Source of the DNA: BMS3ABIN04 sp965554225
Lineage (GTDB): Bacteria; Bacteroidota; Ignavibacteria; Ignavibacteriales; Melioribacteraceae
Assembly: GCA_965554225.1 (NCBI GenBank)
Contig: CBEVZC010000145.1
Span: 1-7,157 of the forward strand
Direction of reading: 5' to 3'
DNA length: 7,157 bases
Positions within the stretch are counted from its first letter, which is position 1. Every line of letters begins with the position of its first letter. Positions 1 through 4,818 of the stretch are shown here, in pieces. A program made the translations under genes and the position numbers. Under the pieces are notes generated by a model. That model saw nothing but the letters and a program-made list of their open reading frames with translations, did no database searches and was not told the origin of the DNA.

Positions 1-339
1 CATGGAAATTTAACTGATATTGAAAAAGAGAATATCTCTGCATCATTTCAAAAAGCAATTATTGATGCTTTAACCCAAAAGGTTATGTTAGCTTTAAATG
101 AATTTGAAGTCGAATCACTATCGCTTGTCGGCGGTGTTGCTGCAAACACAGCTTTAAGAGAATCTATTGTTAATATAGGAAAAAGATTTAATAAAAAAGT
201 TATTATTCCGGACCTGAGCTTTTGCGGCGATAATGCTGCAATGATTGCTTATCGCGGAATGAAACTCCATCAGTTAGGAAAAGTATTTGGATACGGCTAT
301 AATGCGTATGCAAGAATACCGGAAGGAACTTTTAAGTAA
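1..339 (+). CDS. tsaD: tRNA N6-adenosine threonylcarbamoyltransferase TsaD, C-terminal part (5' end outside the window)
   Basis: The reading frame is open from base 1 and ends at TAA 337-339, giving 112 codons of a protein that is normally about 330-350 residues, so only the C-terminal third is here. The ATG at 85 is internal, because family-like sequence continues upstream of it in frame. Seen: GGVAANTALR, which matches the conserved substrate-binding loop of the Kae1/TsaD/Qri7 family, and FCGDNAAMIAYRG, in which the Asp at 229-231 corresponds to the conserved metal ligand. Known of the family: with TsaB, TsaE and TsaC it transfers threonylcarbamoyl to A37 of ANN-decoding tRNAs in the cytoplasm, making t6A. 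It is a near-universal housekeeping gene. No hairpin followed by a T-run is visible just after the stop. The next 600 bp carry no convincing gene, so this is probably the end of its transcription unit. Confidence 0.95.
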   Translation, partial: HGNLTDIEKENISASFQKAIIDALTQKVMLALNEFEVESLSLVGGVAANTALRESIVNIGKRFNKKVIIPDLSFCGDNAAMIAYRGMKLHQLGKVFGYGYNAYARIPEGTFK

Positions 340-360
340 TTAAGAGTTGAAAGTTTGGAA

Positions 361-372
361 ACCGGCATGACA
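361..372 (-). repeat. Head of a degenerate dispersed repeat (TGTCATGCCGGT)
   Basis: Read on the minus strand this is TGTCATGCCGGTTTCC. It matches the minus-strand sequence at 627-638 exactly over 12 bases and resembles the plus-strand head at 497-512 (TGTCATTGCGGTTTCT). Short elements beginning TGTCATT/GCC are, as I recall, common in intergenic DNA of Bacteroidota. The boundaries away from the head cannot be defined from one window. Confidence 0.45.
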
Positions 373-453
373 AGGAGTGTTGCTTGTGAATTGATATGAA
401 TAGGAAAGAACTTGTTATTCCGGTTTAGTGGTAAGATAAAAATGAACATGCTT

Positions 454-475
454 GCCTGCCATCTTTTTGGCGGGC
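454..475. other. Hairpin GCCTGCC / GGCGGGC
   Basis: GCCTGCC (454-460) pairs with GGCGGGC (469-475) over seven base pairs including one G-T wobble, leaving an 8-base loop, ATCTTTTT. GGTAAG (430-435) and CTTACC (475-480) can extend the fold outward. No T-run follows on the plus strand, so it is not a convincing intrinsic terminator. It lies inside the repeat-rich spacer behind tsaD and is most likely part of a dispersed palindromic element. Confidence 0.4.
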
Positions 476-496
476 TTACCCTCCATTTATTATGCT

Positions 497-532
497 TGTC
501 ATTGCGGTTTCTACGAAGGAGAATACCGCAAT
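497..532 (+). repeat. Palindromic dispersed repeat (TGTCATTGCGGT...ACCGCAAT)
   Basis: After the head TGTC, ATTGCGGT (501-508) pairs perfectly with ACCGCAAT (525-532). TTCT/AGAA extends the stem inward past one bulged T. TGTCATTGCGG...CCGCAATC is the form of a familiar short intergenic repeat of Bacteroidota-type genomes (recalled, not searched). A 61-codon open frame at 412-597 crosses this element and the hairpin at 454-475. I read it as chance coding over repeat DNA. Confidence 0.5.
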
Positions 533-596
533 CTCATAAAATGATCAAGTTAAATGAATACCGCTTTACCCCTATGGGGAATTTAATAAAAGATTA

Positions 597-638
597 AGAG
601 ATACCTGTATTCCTGCTCCGCAGAAAACCGGCATGACA
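597..638 (-). repeat. Third dispersed-repeat copy, minus strand
   Basis: Read on the minus strand it begins TGTCATGCCGGTTTTC, then TGCGGAGCA, which folds as a small hairpin, then GGAATACAGGTATCTC. Its head is identical over 12 bases to the minus-strand copy at 361-372. Three related heads within 280 bp, in both orientations, mark this spacer as a repeat accumulation site rather than gene space. Confidence 0.45.
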
Positions 639-695
639 TAGAAAAATGAATATGAGGCGTCGCTATCTGGTTCGTATAACAATATTGATAATTTT

Positions 696-790
696 AGGAA
701 TGGCTAAGCCTTAGTTTAACAACTTTGGAAGGCGGGAAACTCATGAGGACCGCTGTTTTGCACCGGTTTTAATCCCGGAAAGCCATTCCT
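696..790. other. 95-nt structured element closed by a perfect 10-bp inverted repeat; candidate ncRNA or MITE-like element
   Basis: AGGAATGGCT (696-705) is perfectly complementary to AGCCATTCCT (781-790). Inside, GCCTT-AGTT (708-716) pairs with AACT (721-724) and AAGGC (729-733) around a TAAC tetraloop, with TTGG bulged. GGGA (734-737) pairs with TCCC (773-776). GGACCG (747-752) pairs with CGGTTT (764-769) over an 11-base loop. The result is a multi-branched fold rather than a simple hairpin. A GATAAT hexamer at 687-692 would place a transcription start close to the element's first base, but I see no good -35. I could not match it to SRP RNA, 6S RNA, tmRNA or a riboswitch consensus that I remember. 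The alternative is a miniature mobile element with 10-bp terminal repeats, though no clear target duplication flanks it. The strand is undetermined. Confidence 0.4.
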
Positions 791-862
791 TTAAATTTAT
801 AGGTAAGTTTAGTAAACAAAAGATATAGGTTTGATTATTGCCCAATATTCGTTTCTCATCTC

Positions 863-881
863 TTTCCTTGACAGAAGGAAA
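863..881. promoter_or_regulatory. Operator-like palindrome, upstream copy: TTTCCTT-GACAG-AAGGAAA
   Basis: Two perfect 7-bp arms are separated by 5 bp. The left arm and spacer contain the -35 hexamer TTGACA (868-873). An identical-arm palindrome lies at 895-913. The centres, 872 and 904, are 32 bp apart, about three helical turns, so two bound dimers would sit on the same DNA face. This arrangement is typical of a repressor operator. No regulator gene is visible nearby. Confidence 0.6.
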
Positions 882-896
882 AATTTTCATTATATT
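868..896 (+). promoter_or_regulatory. Sigma70-type promoter TTGACA-N17-TATATT for the ATPase gene
   Basis: TTGACA (868-873) is a perfect -35 hexamer, followed by exactly 17 bp and TATATT (891-896, one mismatch to TATAAT). Transcription would start near 903, leaving a leader of roughly 38 nt before the ATG at 941. The same hexamer pair with the same spacing recurs at 4631-4659, which supports both. The two operator-like palindromes overlap its -35 and its start site. Confidence 0.65.
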
Positions 897-913
897 TCCT
901 TTAATTAAGGAAA
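895..913. promoter_or_regulatory. Operator-like palindrome, downstream copy: TTTCCTT-TAATT-AAGGAAA
   Basis: It has the same 7-bp arms and 5-bp spacer as the copy at 863-881, but a different spacer sequence. That argues for conserved protein contacts rather than a recent duplication. It begins within the -10 hexamer and covers the predicted start site. With one extra A the symmetry extends to ATA...TAT. If transcribed it could also form a small hairpin at the 5' end of the mRNA. Confidence 0.6.
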
Positions 914-940
914 ATATATTTATCCTTTTCTGATATTTGA

Positions 941-2197
941 ATGAAAAAACTTATTAAAAATATCATTTTAGACTTCCATAAAAGAGGAATTCCGGCTTTT
1001 ATTCCTAGGGAAATAGATATTCCGTTAAATTCCGGGAAAATTATTACATTAATCGGATCAAGAAGATCAGGTAAAACTTACGCATTGTATCAGATAATGA
1101 GTAAAATTGAAGATATTACTAAAATACTATATATAAATTTTGAAGATGAACGATTAAAGTTTAATTCAAATAATTTGAATGAAATAATTGATGCATATTT
1201 GGAATTATTTACGAAAAGAAAAGAAAGTGATATTTATTTTTTCTTTGATGAAATTCAGGAAATTGACGGCTGGCAGAAATTTGTAAGGAGAATCAATGAT
1301 ACTTTTTCTTCAAAGATATTTATAACAGGTTCTTCTGCTAAATTACTCAGTAAAGAAATTGCAACAAGCTTAAGGGGCAGAACAATTACTTTTGAAATTT
1401 TTCCTCTTTCGTTCAGTGAATATCTTTTATTCCAAGGAATTGAAAAAGATTTTATTTCAACGAAAGGAAAAGCATCAGTAAATTCAGCCTTAAAAGAATA
1501 TATTGGTACAAGTGCTTTCCCTGAAACAATTAAAATGGAGCATTATATTAGGGAAAAGACTTTACAAATGTATTTTGATGTAATGCTTTTTAGAGATATA
1601 ATTGAAAGGAACCGGATTAAAAATGTAGTTCCTATTAAATACTTAATGCAAAAACTAATCGCTAATACGGGTAAAGAATTTTCAATTCATAAGATTTACA
1701 ATGAATTAAAATCACAAGGAATTAAATTAAGTAAAAATAATCTGTACGAATATCTATCCTTTCTAAATGATGCTTTTATAGTTTTTCCAATTCAAAATTT
1801 TTCTGAGAAAATAAATAATAGAAGTCAAAAAAAATCTTATTCAATAGATCACGGTTTAGCTTCAATGGTTTCTTTTACACTAAGCGAAGATTATGGAAGG
1901 ATGTTGGAAAATATTGTTTTTATTCATTTAAGAAGGAAATATAAAAATATTTTTTATTTTAAAGGCAAGAAAGAATGTGACTTTATTGTTAAAGAAAAAA
2001 ATAAAATAACTCAATGTTTTCAAGTATGTTCGGTTTTAAACGATTATAATAAAGAAAGAGAGATTACCGGAATTAAAGAAGCAATGAACTATTTCTCTTT
2101 AAAAAAAGGAGTTATACTTACTGAAAACCAGACAGATAAAATGGATGGTATAACAATTATGCCTGTTTATCAGTGGCTGTTAGAGAGTTTTGTTTAA
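941..2197 (+). CDS. AAA_14/DUF4143-type ATPase (418 aa)
   Basis: Seen: Walker A GSRRSGKT (residues 39-46), Walker B IYFFFDEIQEIDGW (98-111, acidic pair D103/E104), a sensor-like KIFITGSSAKLL (125-136) and a basic SLRGRT (143-148) that fits an arginine finger. A winged-helix-like stretch covers about 240-285. The C-terminal part (about 320-365) resembles the PD-(D/E)XK fold of DUF4143, with E323, E345 and D347, but the usual (E/Q)xK position reads Q361-V-C363, so the catalytic Lys is missing and nuclease activity is doubtful. Family known: lone ATPases with an AAA_14 core and DUF4143 tail, often in many divergent copies, with no settled function. The first ATG gives the expected N-terminus (KNIILDFHKRGIPAFIPREI...), although no Shine-Dalgarno is visible in TTTTCTGATATTTGA before it. 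Sampled lines of this gene are about 18-20% G+C, against 38% in tsaD and 45% in the gene at 4819, suggesting acquisition by transfer. It stands alone behind its own double-operator promoter. Confidence 0.88.
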   Translation: MKKLIKNIILDFHKRGIPAFIPREIDIPLNSGKIITLIGSRRSGKTYALYQIMSKIEDITKILYINFEDERLKFNSNNLNEIIDAYLELFTKRKESDIYFFFDEIQEIDGWQKFVRRINDTFSSKIFITGSSAKLLSKEIATSLRGRTITFEIFPLSFSEYLLFQGIEKDFISTKGKASVNSALKEYIGTSAFPETIKMEHYIREKTLQMYFDVMLFRDIIERNRIKNVVPIKYLMQKLIANTGKEFSIHKIYNELKSQGIKLSKNNLYEYLSFLNDAFIVFPIQNFSEKINNRSQKKSYSIDHGLASMVSFTLSEDYGRMLENIVFIHLRRKYKNIFYFKGKKECDFIVKEKNKITQCFQVCSVLNDYNKEREITGIKEAMNYFSLKKGVILTENQTDKMDGITIMPVYQWLLESFV

Positions 2198-2213
2198 CAG
2201 AATACAAATTAAA

Positions 2214-2321
2214 ATGTTAAACACAGTTATAGTAGAAGACGTAGAGTTTGTCCGGAATGGAATTGCGGCAATTATTAACGGTACGGAGGGAATGTTTAAG
2301 GAATTGAGAATTGATGGATAA
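2214..2321 (+). pseudogene. Truncated response-regulator gene (N-terminal 35 codons only)
   Basis: From the ATG at 2214 the frame reads MLNTVIVEDVEFVRNGIAAI followed by INGTEGM, then drifts to FKELRIDG and a stop at 2319-2321. VIVED is the beta-1 strand and acidic pocket of a receiver domain. VRNGIAAIINGTEGM matches helix 1 and the following turn of NarL/LuxR-type response regulators, where (V/I)R(K/E/N)G(L/I)xxLINxxxGF is typical. Such proteins are about 210 residues, so roughly five-sixths of the gene is gone. The phosphoacceptor Asp and the DNA-binding HTH are both absent. The reading breaks down just before a heptamer array (2330-2357), so a repeat-associated deletion is a plausible cause. 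It begins 17 bp after the ATPase stop. A functional 35-residue peptide cannot be excluded but is less likely. Confidence 0.6.
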
Positions 2322-2329
2322 AGAAACAG

Positions 2330-2357
2330 AAGTCAGAAATCAGAAGTTAGGAATTAG
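2330..2357. repeat. Degenerate heptamer tandem array (AAGTCAG, 4 units)
   Basis: Four consecutive 7-bp units read AAGTCAG, AAATCAG, AAGTTAG and GAATTAG. The period and rough consensus (TCARAAD when rotated) match the four-unit heptamer array inside the gene at 6287. Short heptamer tandem repeats of this kind are known from cyanobacteria (STRR sequences) and occur in other AT-rich genomes. It immediately follows the broken response-regulator frame. Confidence 0.6.
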
Positions 2358-2369
2358 ATCCTACTACAC

Positions 2370-2406
2370 TAATCTACTTAGCCAAAGCAAAAAGCTTAGT
2401 GGATTA
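2370..2406. other. Long hairpin, 12 of 13 pairs
   Basis: TAATCTACTTAGC (2370-2382) pairs with GCTTAGTGGATTA (2394-2406), with one T-T mismatch and one wobble, over the loop CAAAGCAAAAA. It may end transcription coming from the ATPase gene, but no T-run follows it on the plus strand, so the terminator role is uncertain. It may equally be a decayed repeat element. Confidence 0.4.
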
Positions 2407-2452
2407 AAATCAAAAGTTTTAATTCTACTGTTAACAGAACATATTAGTAATC

Positions 2453-2529
2453 TTGACAACGTGGTAATTTGTTAACTTTTTGCGTTTTTAGTTTTTCGTT
2501 TTCACATTTTTCGTCTTTACGTTTATGCG
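2453..2529. repeat. T-rich degenerate 7-8 bp array with a conserved left block
   Basis: The block starts TTGACAA (2453-2459) and AATTTGTTA (2466-2474). It then runs as TTTTTGCG, TTTTTAG, TTTTTCG, TTTTCACA, TTTTTCG, TCTTTACG and TTTATGCG. A second region with the same left block, TTGACAA (4534-4540) and AATTTGTTA (4541-4549), followed by similar T-rich units, lies at 4534-4600. Both sit in the spacer before a secreted-protein gene. They look like copies of one dispersed intergenic repeat. The stretch 2530-2650 after it, including a GC-rich bit around GAGCTC near 2548, shows nothing I can name. Confidence 0.45.
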
Positions 2530-2659
2530 TTCCTAACTGACGCCGAGCTCAGCGAGGCAAATGACCCTGTGACGATTGACTGTTCCATATCCTGTATCCG
2601 GTACTATCTTTCTACAATAACAACACTCCTTTTTACCTCTAGTAGTATCAAACCATAAT

Positions 2660-2675
2660 TGTGCTGTAAATCACT
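2660..2675. promoter_or_regulatory. Weak CRP-type site TGTGC-TGTAAA-TCACT
   Basis: It matches TGTGA-N6-TCACA at 4 of 5 positions in each arm, and the two mismatches are at symmetric positions. The centre, 2667.5, lies about 70 bp upstream of the start expected from the -10 at 2725-2730, a spacing compatible with a class I activator site. Taken alone it would be weak. It gains support from the two perfect sites at 4756 and 5764, also upstream of secreted-protein genes. Confidence 0.35.
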
Positions 2676-2701
2676 TTTGATAATAAATTATTGCTTTATG
2701 T

Positions 2702-2730
2702 TTGTAAAACAAGATGAAAAGTGTTATATT
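2702..2730 (+). promoter_or_regulatory. Promoter TTGTAA-N17-TATATT
   Basis: TTGTAA (2702-2707, 4 of 6 to TTGACA) and TATATT (2725-2730) are 17 bp apart. The -10 is the same hexamer used at 891 and 4654. The start would fall near 2737, giving a leader of about 36 nt. A good ribosome-binding site, AGGAG (2760-2764), lies 8 bases before the ATG at 2773. Confidence 0.5.
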
Positions 2731-2772
2731 CAATCCAACTCAACTTAAGCATTCATTTTAGGAGATCAAAAA

Positions 2773-4212
2773 ATGGCACGCTCAATTAACTGCAGTTTAC
2801 TTATAGCAATTTTATTTATTACTTCCTTTAACTTATTTGCACAAGAAATAAACAAAAAAAATAATTACGAAAATAAAAATGCCCCGATTACAAAAGGGAT
2901 AGATGGTATAACGACAACCGGAGATAAAGTAACAATAATAGACGGCACAACAACCCTTCTTGAAATAAACAGTGAGGGTACAGCGGGCTCAATAACAATT
3001 CCTTCTTTATCTACAATAGGAACTAACACAAATAAACTTTATAATCTAGGCGGTTTACTATATTGGAACGGTAATGCGCTTGGAACATCAAGCAGCGCCG
3101 GGGGTTGGACTCACAGCGGAACATCTATTTATCCGACAACTTTAACCGATAATGTTGGAATAGGAACTACAACTCCACTTAGCGTTTTACATATAATAAC
3201 TAAAAACTACTGGGGGCCCTCAGAAGGTTCTGGCTGGGGTGACTTTAGTATAAGTGATGGTACACTCGGATTATCAATGGGTGTTGCAACAGCCGGAGGA
3301 GGTGCCGGCGATGTGAGATTGTGGACTAGAGGCGGAACAGAACGTTTGATTTTTAGTAATGTGGTGTATGGTGATATTTTGAGTATTGAAAATAACAATG
3401 TGGGTATTGGAGTATTAAGCCCAACTACAAAGCTAGATGTACGTGCTGCCACAATAGATGATGATGCAGTGTTATCACTCGGGAACTCAGATCTAAGTCA
3501 TCAAGTAACAATATTTCCCGGCAGGGATACTGACCCGAATCCATTTATAAGATGGAAAAATGGCGACCCTCTAAGATTTGCGGTTGATCCGGGCTCACCT
3601 TCATTTTTTACCGAGTTAATGAGAATAGAAAGTAATGGCAATGTAGGAATTGGAACAACAAATCCATCTTCTAAATTAGAAATAAACGGACAAGTTAAAA
3701 TAACAGGCGGTGCACCGGCAAATGGTAAAGTACTAACTTCGGATGCTTCCGGTTTAGCAACTTGGCAGGATAATGCAAATCCTAATATTGCATTTAGTGC
3801 TCGTTTAAATAACGATATTAATGCCGTAACTGGTACTGAAACTCAACTTCAAGATTTTTCTGAAAAATTTGATGATGGTAACAACTTTAATCCCGTAACC
3901 GGAGTATTTATTATTCCTGCTGCGGGAGTTTACCAATTTAGTCTTAATGTATCATGGTCCTCAGCTTCTACTTTATCTGATATACCAACTACTATAAGAA
4001 TAAAAGTTAATACTACCATAATTCGCCAATTTACTCATAAAGTGCAACTAAATAGTTCTTGGGGAAGCACAACATTCATTTCCGGTATTGTAAAAGCTAA
4101 TGCCAGCGACCAAATTACTTTTACCGCACTCTACGCAAGTGGTACACAAGTTACTGTAGATGGAGGAATAAGCAATTCTAATACAGATGTTTCGGGTTTT
4201 AGAATTTATTAA
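2773..4212 (+). CDS. Secreted fibre-like protein with NVGIG repeats and a C-terminal C1q/TNF-like domain (479 aa)
   Basis: An N-terminal signal peptide (hydrophobic core LLIAILFITSFNLF, cleavage expected at FA|QE after residue 23) sends it to the secretory pathway. Three stalk-type repeats are visible, NVGIGTTTPLSVLHI (127-141), NVGIGVLSPTTKLDV (209-223) and NVGIGTTNPSSKLEI (290-304). The last leads into NGQVKITGGAPANGKVLTSD, a linker common in phage tail-fibre-like and Bacteroidota surface proteins. Residues about 335-479 read as a C1q fold: IAFSARLNND, then FDDGNNFNPVTGVFIIPAAG, then VYQFSLNVSW, and finally VSGFRIY, the expected order of conserved strands. C1q domains trimerise, and the repeats suggest an extended trimeric fibre with a C1q head instead of the more usual endosialidase chaperone. 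No type IX sorting domain is visible. The ligand is unknown. A minus-strand frame inside it at 3207-3452 is a shadow. Confidence 0.8.
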   Translation: MARSINCSLLIAILFITSFNLFAQEINKKNNYENKNAPITKGIDGITTTGDKVTIIDGTTTLLEINSEGTAGSITIPSLSTIGTNTNKLYNLGGLLYWNGNALGTSSSAGGWTHSGTSIYPTTLTDNVGIGTTTPLSVLHIITKNYWGPSEGSGWGDFSISDGTLGLSMGVATAGGGAGDVRLWTRGGTERLIFSNVVYGDILSIENNNVGIGVLSPTTKLDVRAATIDDDAVLSLGNSDLSHQVTIFPGRDTDPNPFIRWKNGDPLRFAVDPGSPSFFTELMRIESNGNVGIGTTNPSSKLEINGQVKITGGAPANGKVLTSDASGLATWQDNANPNIAFSARLNNDINAVTGTETQLQDFSEKFDDGNNFNPVTGVFIIPAAGVYQFSLNVSWSSASTLSDIPTTIRIKVNTTIIRQFTHKVQLNSSWGSTTFISGIVKANASDQITFTALYASGTQVTVDGGISNSNTDVSGFRIY

Positions 4213-4309
4213 TTGTTAGAAACTCTTTGGTTACTAAAATATAAATTAATTCATTGTTTAGCTGATGATTAAAGTAAGACATAGCCCGGTGGTTTGTCAA
4301 TTGTTTTAA

Positions 4310-4323
4310 ATAAAATATTTTAT
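4310..4323. other. 14-bp perfect palindrome ATAAAATATTTTAT in the spacer behind the C1q gene
   Basis: This is a perfect but wholly A/T palindrome about 100 bp after the stop at 4212. It may be chance in AT-rich DNA. The surrounding stretch, 4213-4530, holds no convincing gene and only decayed repeat phrases, such as GTGAAAATCATGAAAATCAG (4342-4361) and AAACGTGAAAACGGTAAACG (4398-4417). Confidence 0.3.
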
Positions 4324-4533
4324 GAATTATTGTCTAAACCTGTGAAAATCATGAAAATCAGAATACTATTGAAAGGAGCTAAAAGCTAGAAACTCATAAA
4401 CGTGAAAACGGTAAACGTAGAAACCTTATTATATGAAATTATTTGCATACTTTGTTTTTCTTTGCGGTTAAGAAGAAAGAATCTGGAAGTCCTCGGAAGA
4501 TAAATTCAGAAGTTGATTCTTGACTAATCGGAA

Positions 4534-4600
4534 TTGACAAAATTTGTTAGCTTTTTATTGTTTTTAACTTTTTTCGTATTTCTTATCTACGTCTCAACGT
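4534..4600. repeat. Second copy of the TTGACAA/AATTTGTTA T-rich block
   Basis: TTGACAA (4534-4540) and AATTTGTTA (4541-4549) are followed by CTTTTTATTGTTTTTAACTT and then TTTTCGTATT. The copy at 2453-2529 shares the two left blocks and the T-rich units but has 6 extra bases between the blocks. Each copy precedes a secreted-protein gene by roughly 220-320 bp. Confidence 0.4.
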
Positions 4601-4612
4601 TTTTATTATTGA

Positions 4613-4632
4613 AACTACCCATTTAGGTAGTT
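4613..4632. promoter_or_regulatory. Operator-like inverted repeat AACTACC-N6-GGTAGTT
   Basis: Two perfect 7-bp arms surround CATTTA. The last two bases of the right arm are the first two bases of the -35 hexamer TTGACA (4631-4636), so a bound protein would contact or block RNA polymerase there. The symmetry and length fit a dimeric regulator, such as a NarL/LuxR-type response regulator, but I cannot name it. The sequence could also form a transcription-terminating hairpin, although no T-run follows. Confidence 0.5.
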
Positions 4633-4659
4633 GACATGGTTTTGTATTTGCCTTATATT
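4631..4659 (+). promoter_or_regulatory. Sigma70-type promoter TTGACA-N17-TATATT (distal promoter of the 4819 gene)
   Basis: A perfect -35 (4631-4636), 17 bp, and TATATT (4654-4659). The hexamers and spacing are identical to those at 868-896. Transcription would start near 4666 and produce a leader of about 150 nt containing the CRP-type site, so this would be the distal, CRP-independent promoter. I found no convincing leader gene in between. Confidence 0.55.
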
Positions 4660-4755
4660 ATGAATGAAACATTTAATCTTTTTAAAACAAAATAAGAATT
4701 AATTTTTAAGAAAAAACGAGAGTATGTGTTAATTTGAGTCATTAAAAGTACTAAT

Positions 4756-4771
4756 TGTGATTTTGATCACA
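4756..4771. promoter_or_regulatory. Perfect CRP-type site TGTGA-TTTTGA-TCACA
   Basis: It matches the CRP/FNR-superfamily palindrome TGTGA-N6-TCACA with no mismatch. Its centre (4763.5) is 55 bp before the ATG at 4819. The -10 hexamer TATATT (4792-4797) puts the start near 4804, so the site is centred at about -41, the class II activator position. Known: CRP-type regulators use this sequence in many phyla. That a cAMP-binding member acts here is inference. Confidence 0.7.
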
Positions 4772-4791
4772 GGGTTTAAATAAATTTTATT

Positions 4792-4797
4792 TATATT
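4792..4797 (+). promoter_or_regulatory. -10 hexamer TATATT of the proximal, CRP-dependent promoter
   Basis: The hexamer lies 33.5 bp (its end to the site centre) downstream of the CRP-type palindrome, exactly the spacing of TAAATT (5800-5805) to the second palindrome. No -35 is recognisable, as expected for a class II activated promoter. A ribosome-binding site AAAGGG (4807-4812) follows, 6 bases before the ATG. Confidence 0.5.
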
Positions 4798-4818
4798 ACT
4801 AATTCTAAAGGGCATAAA

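Noticed and set aside
412..597. 61-codon open frame (LLCLSLRFLRRRIPQSH...)
   Set aside because: It runs over the hairpin at 454-475 and the palindromic repeat at 497-532, has no ribosome-binding site, and its peptide is what such repeats give when translated.
646..714. 22-codon frame MNMRRRYLVRITILIILGMA..., resembling a tiny membrane peptide
   Set aside because: No ribosome-binding site. It ends inside the structured element at 696-790, and a hydrophobic 22-mer is easily produced by chance in AT-rich DNA.
696..790. Hammerhead ribozyme, suggested by GAAAC and CTCATGAGG
   Set aside because: The core needs CTGATGA and a cleavage triplet in the right order. CTCATGA breaks the core and the helices do not fit.
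340..940. CRISPR array or insertion sequence in the repeat-rich spacer
   Set aside because: The repeats are not evenly spaced, differ in orientation, and no transposase or cas-like frame is present.
3207..3452. 81-codon minus-strand frame
   Set aside because: It lies wholly inside the C1q-protein gene, whose frame has a signal peptide and recognisable repeats.
4660..4695. 11-codon leader peptide (MNETFNLFKTK) between the two promoters of the 4819 gene
   Set aside because: No ribosome-binding site and no attenuator-like hairpin follows it.
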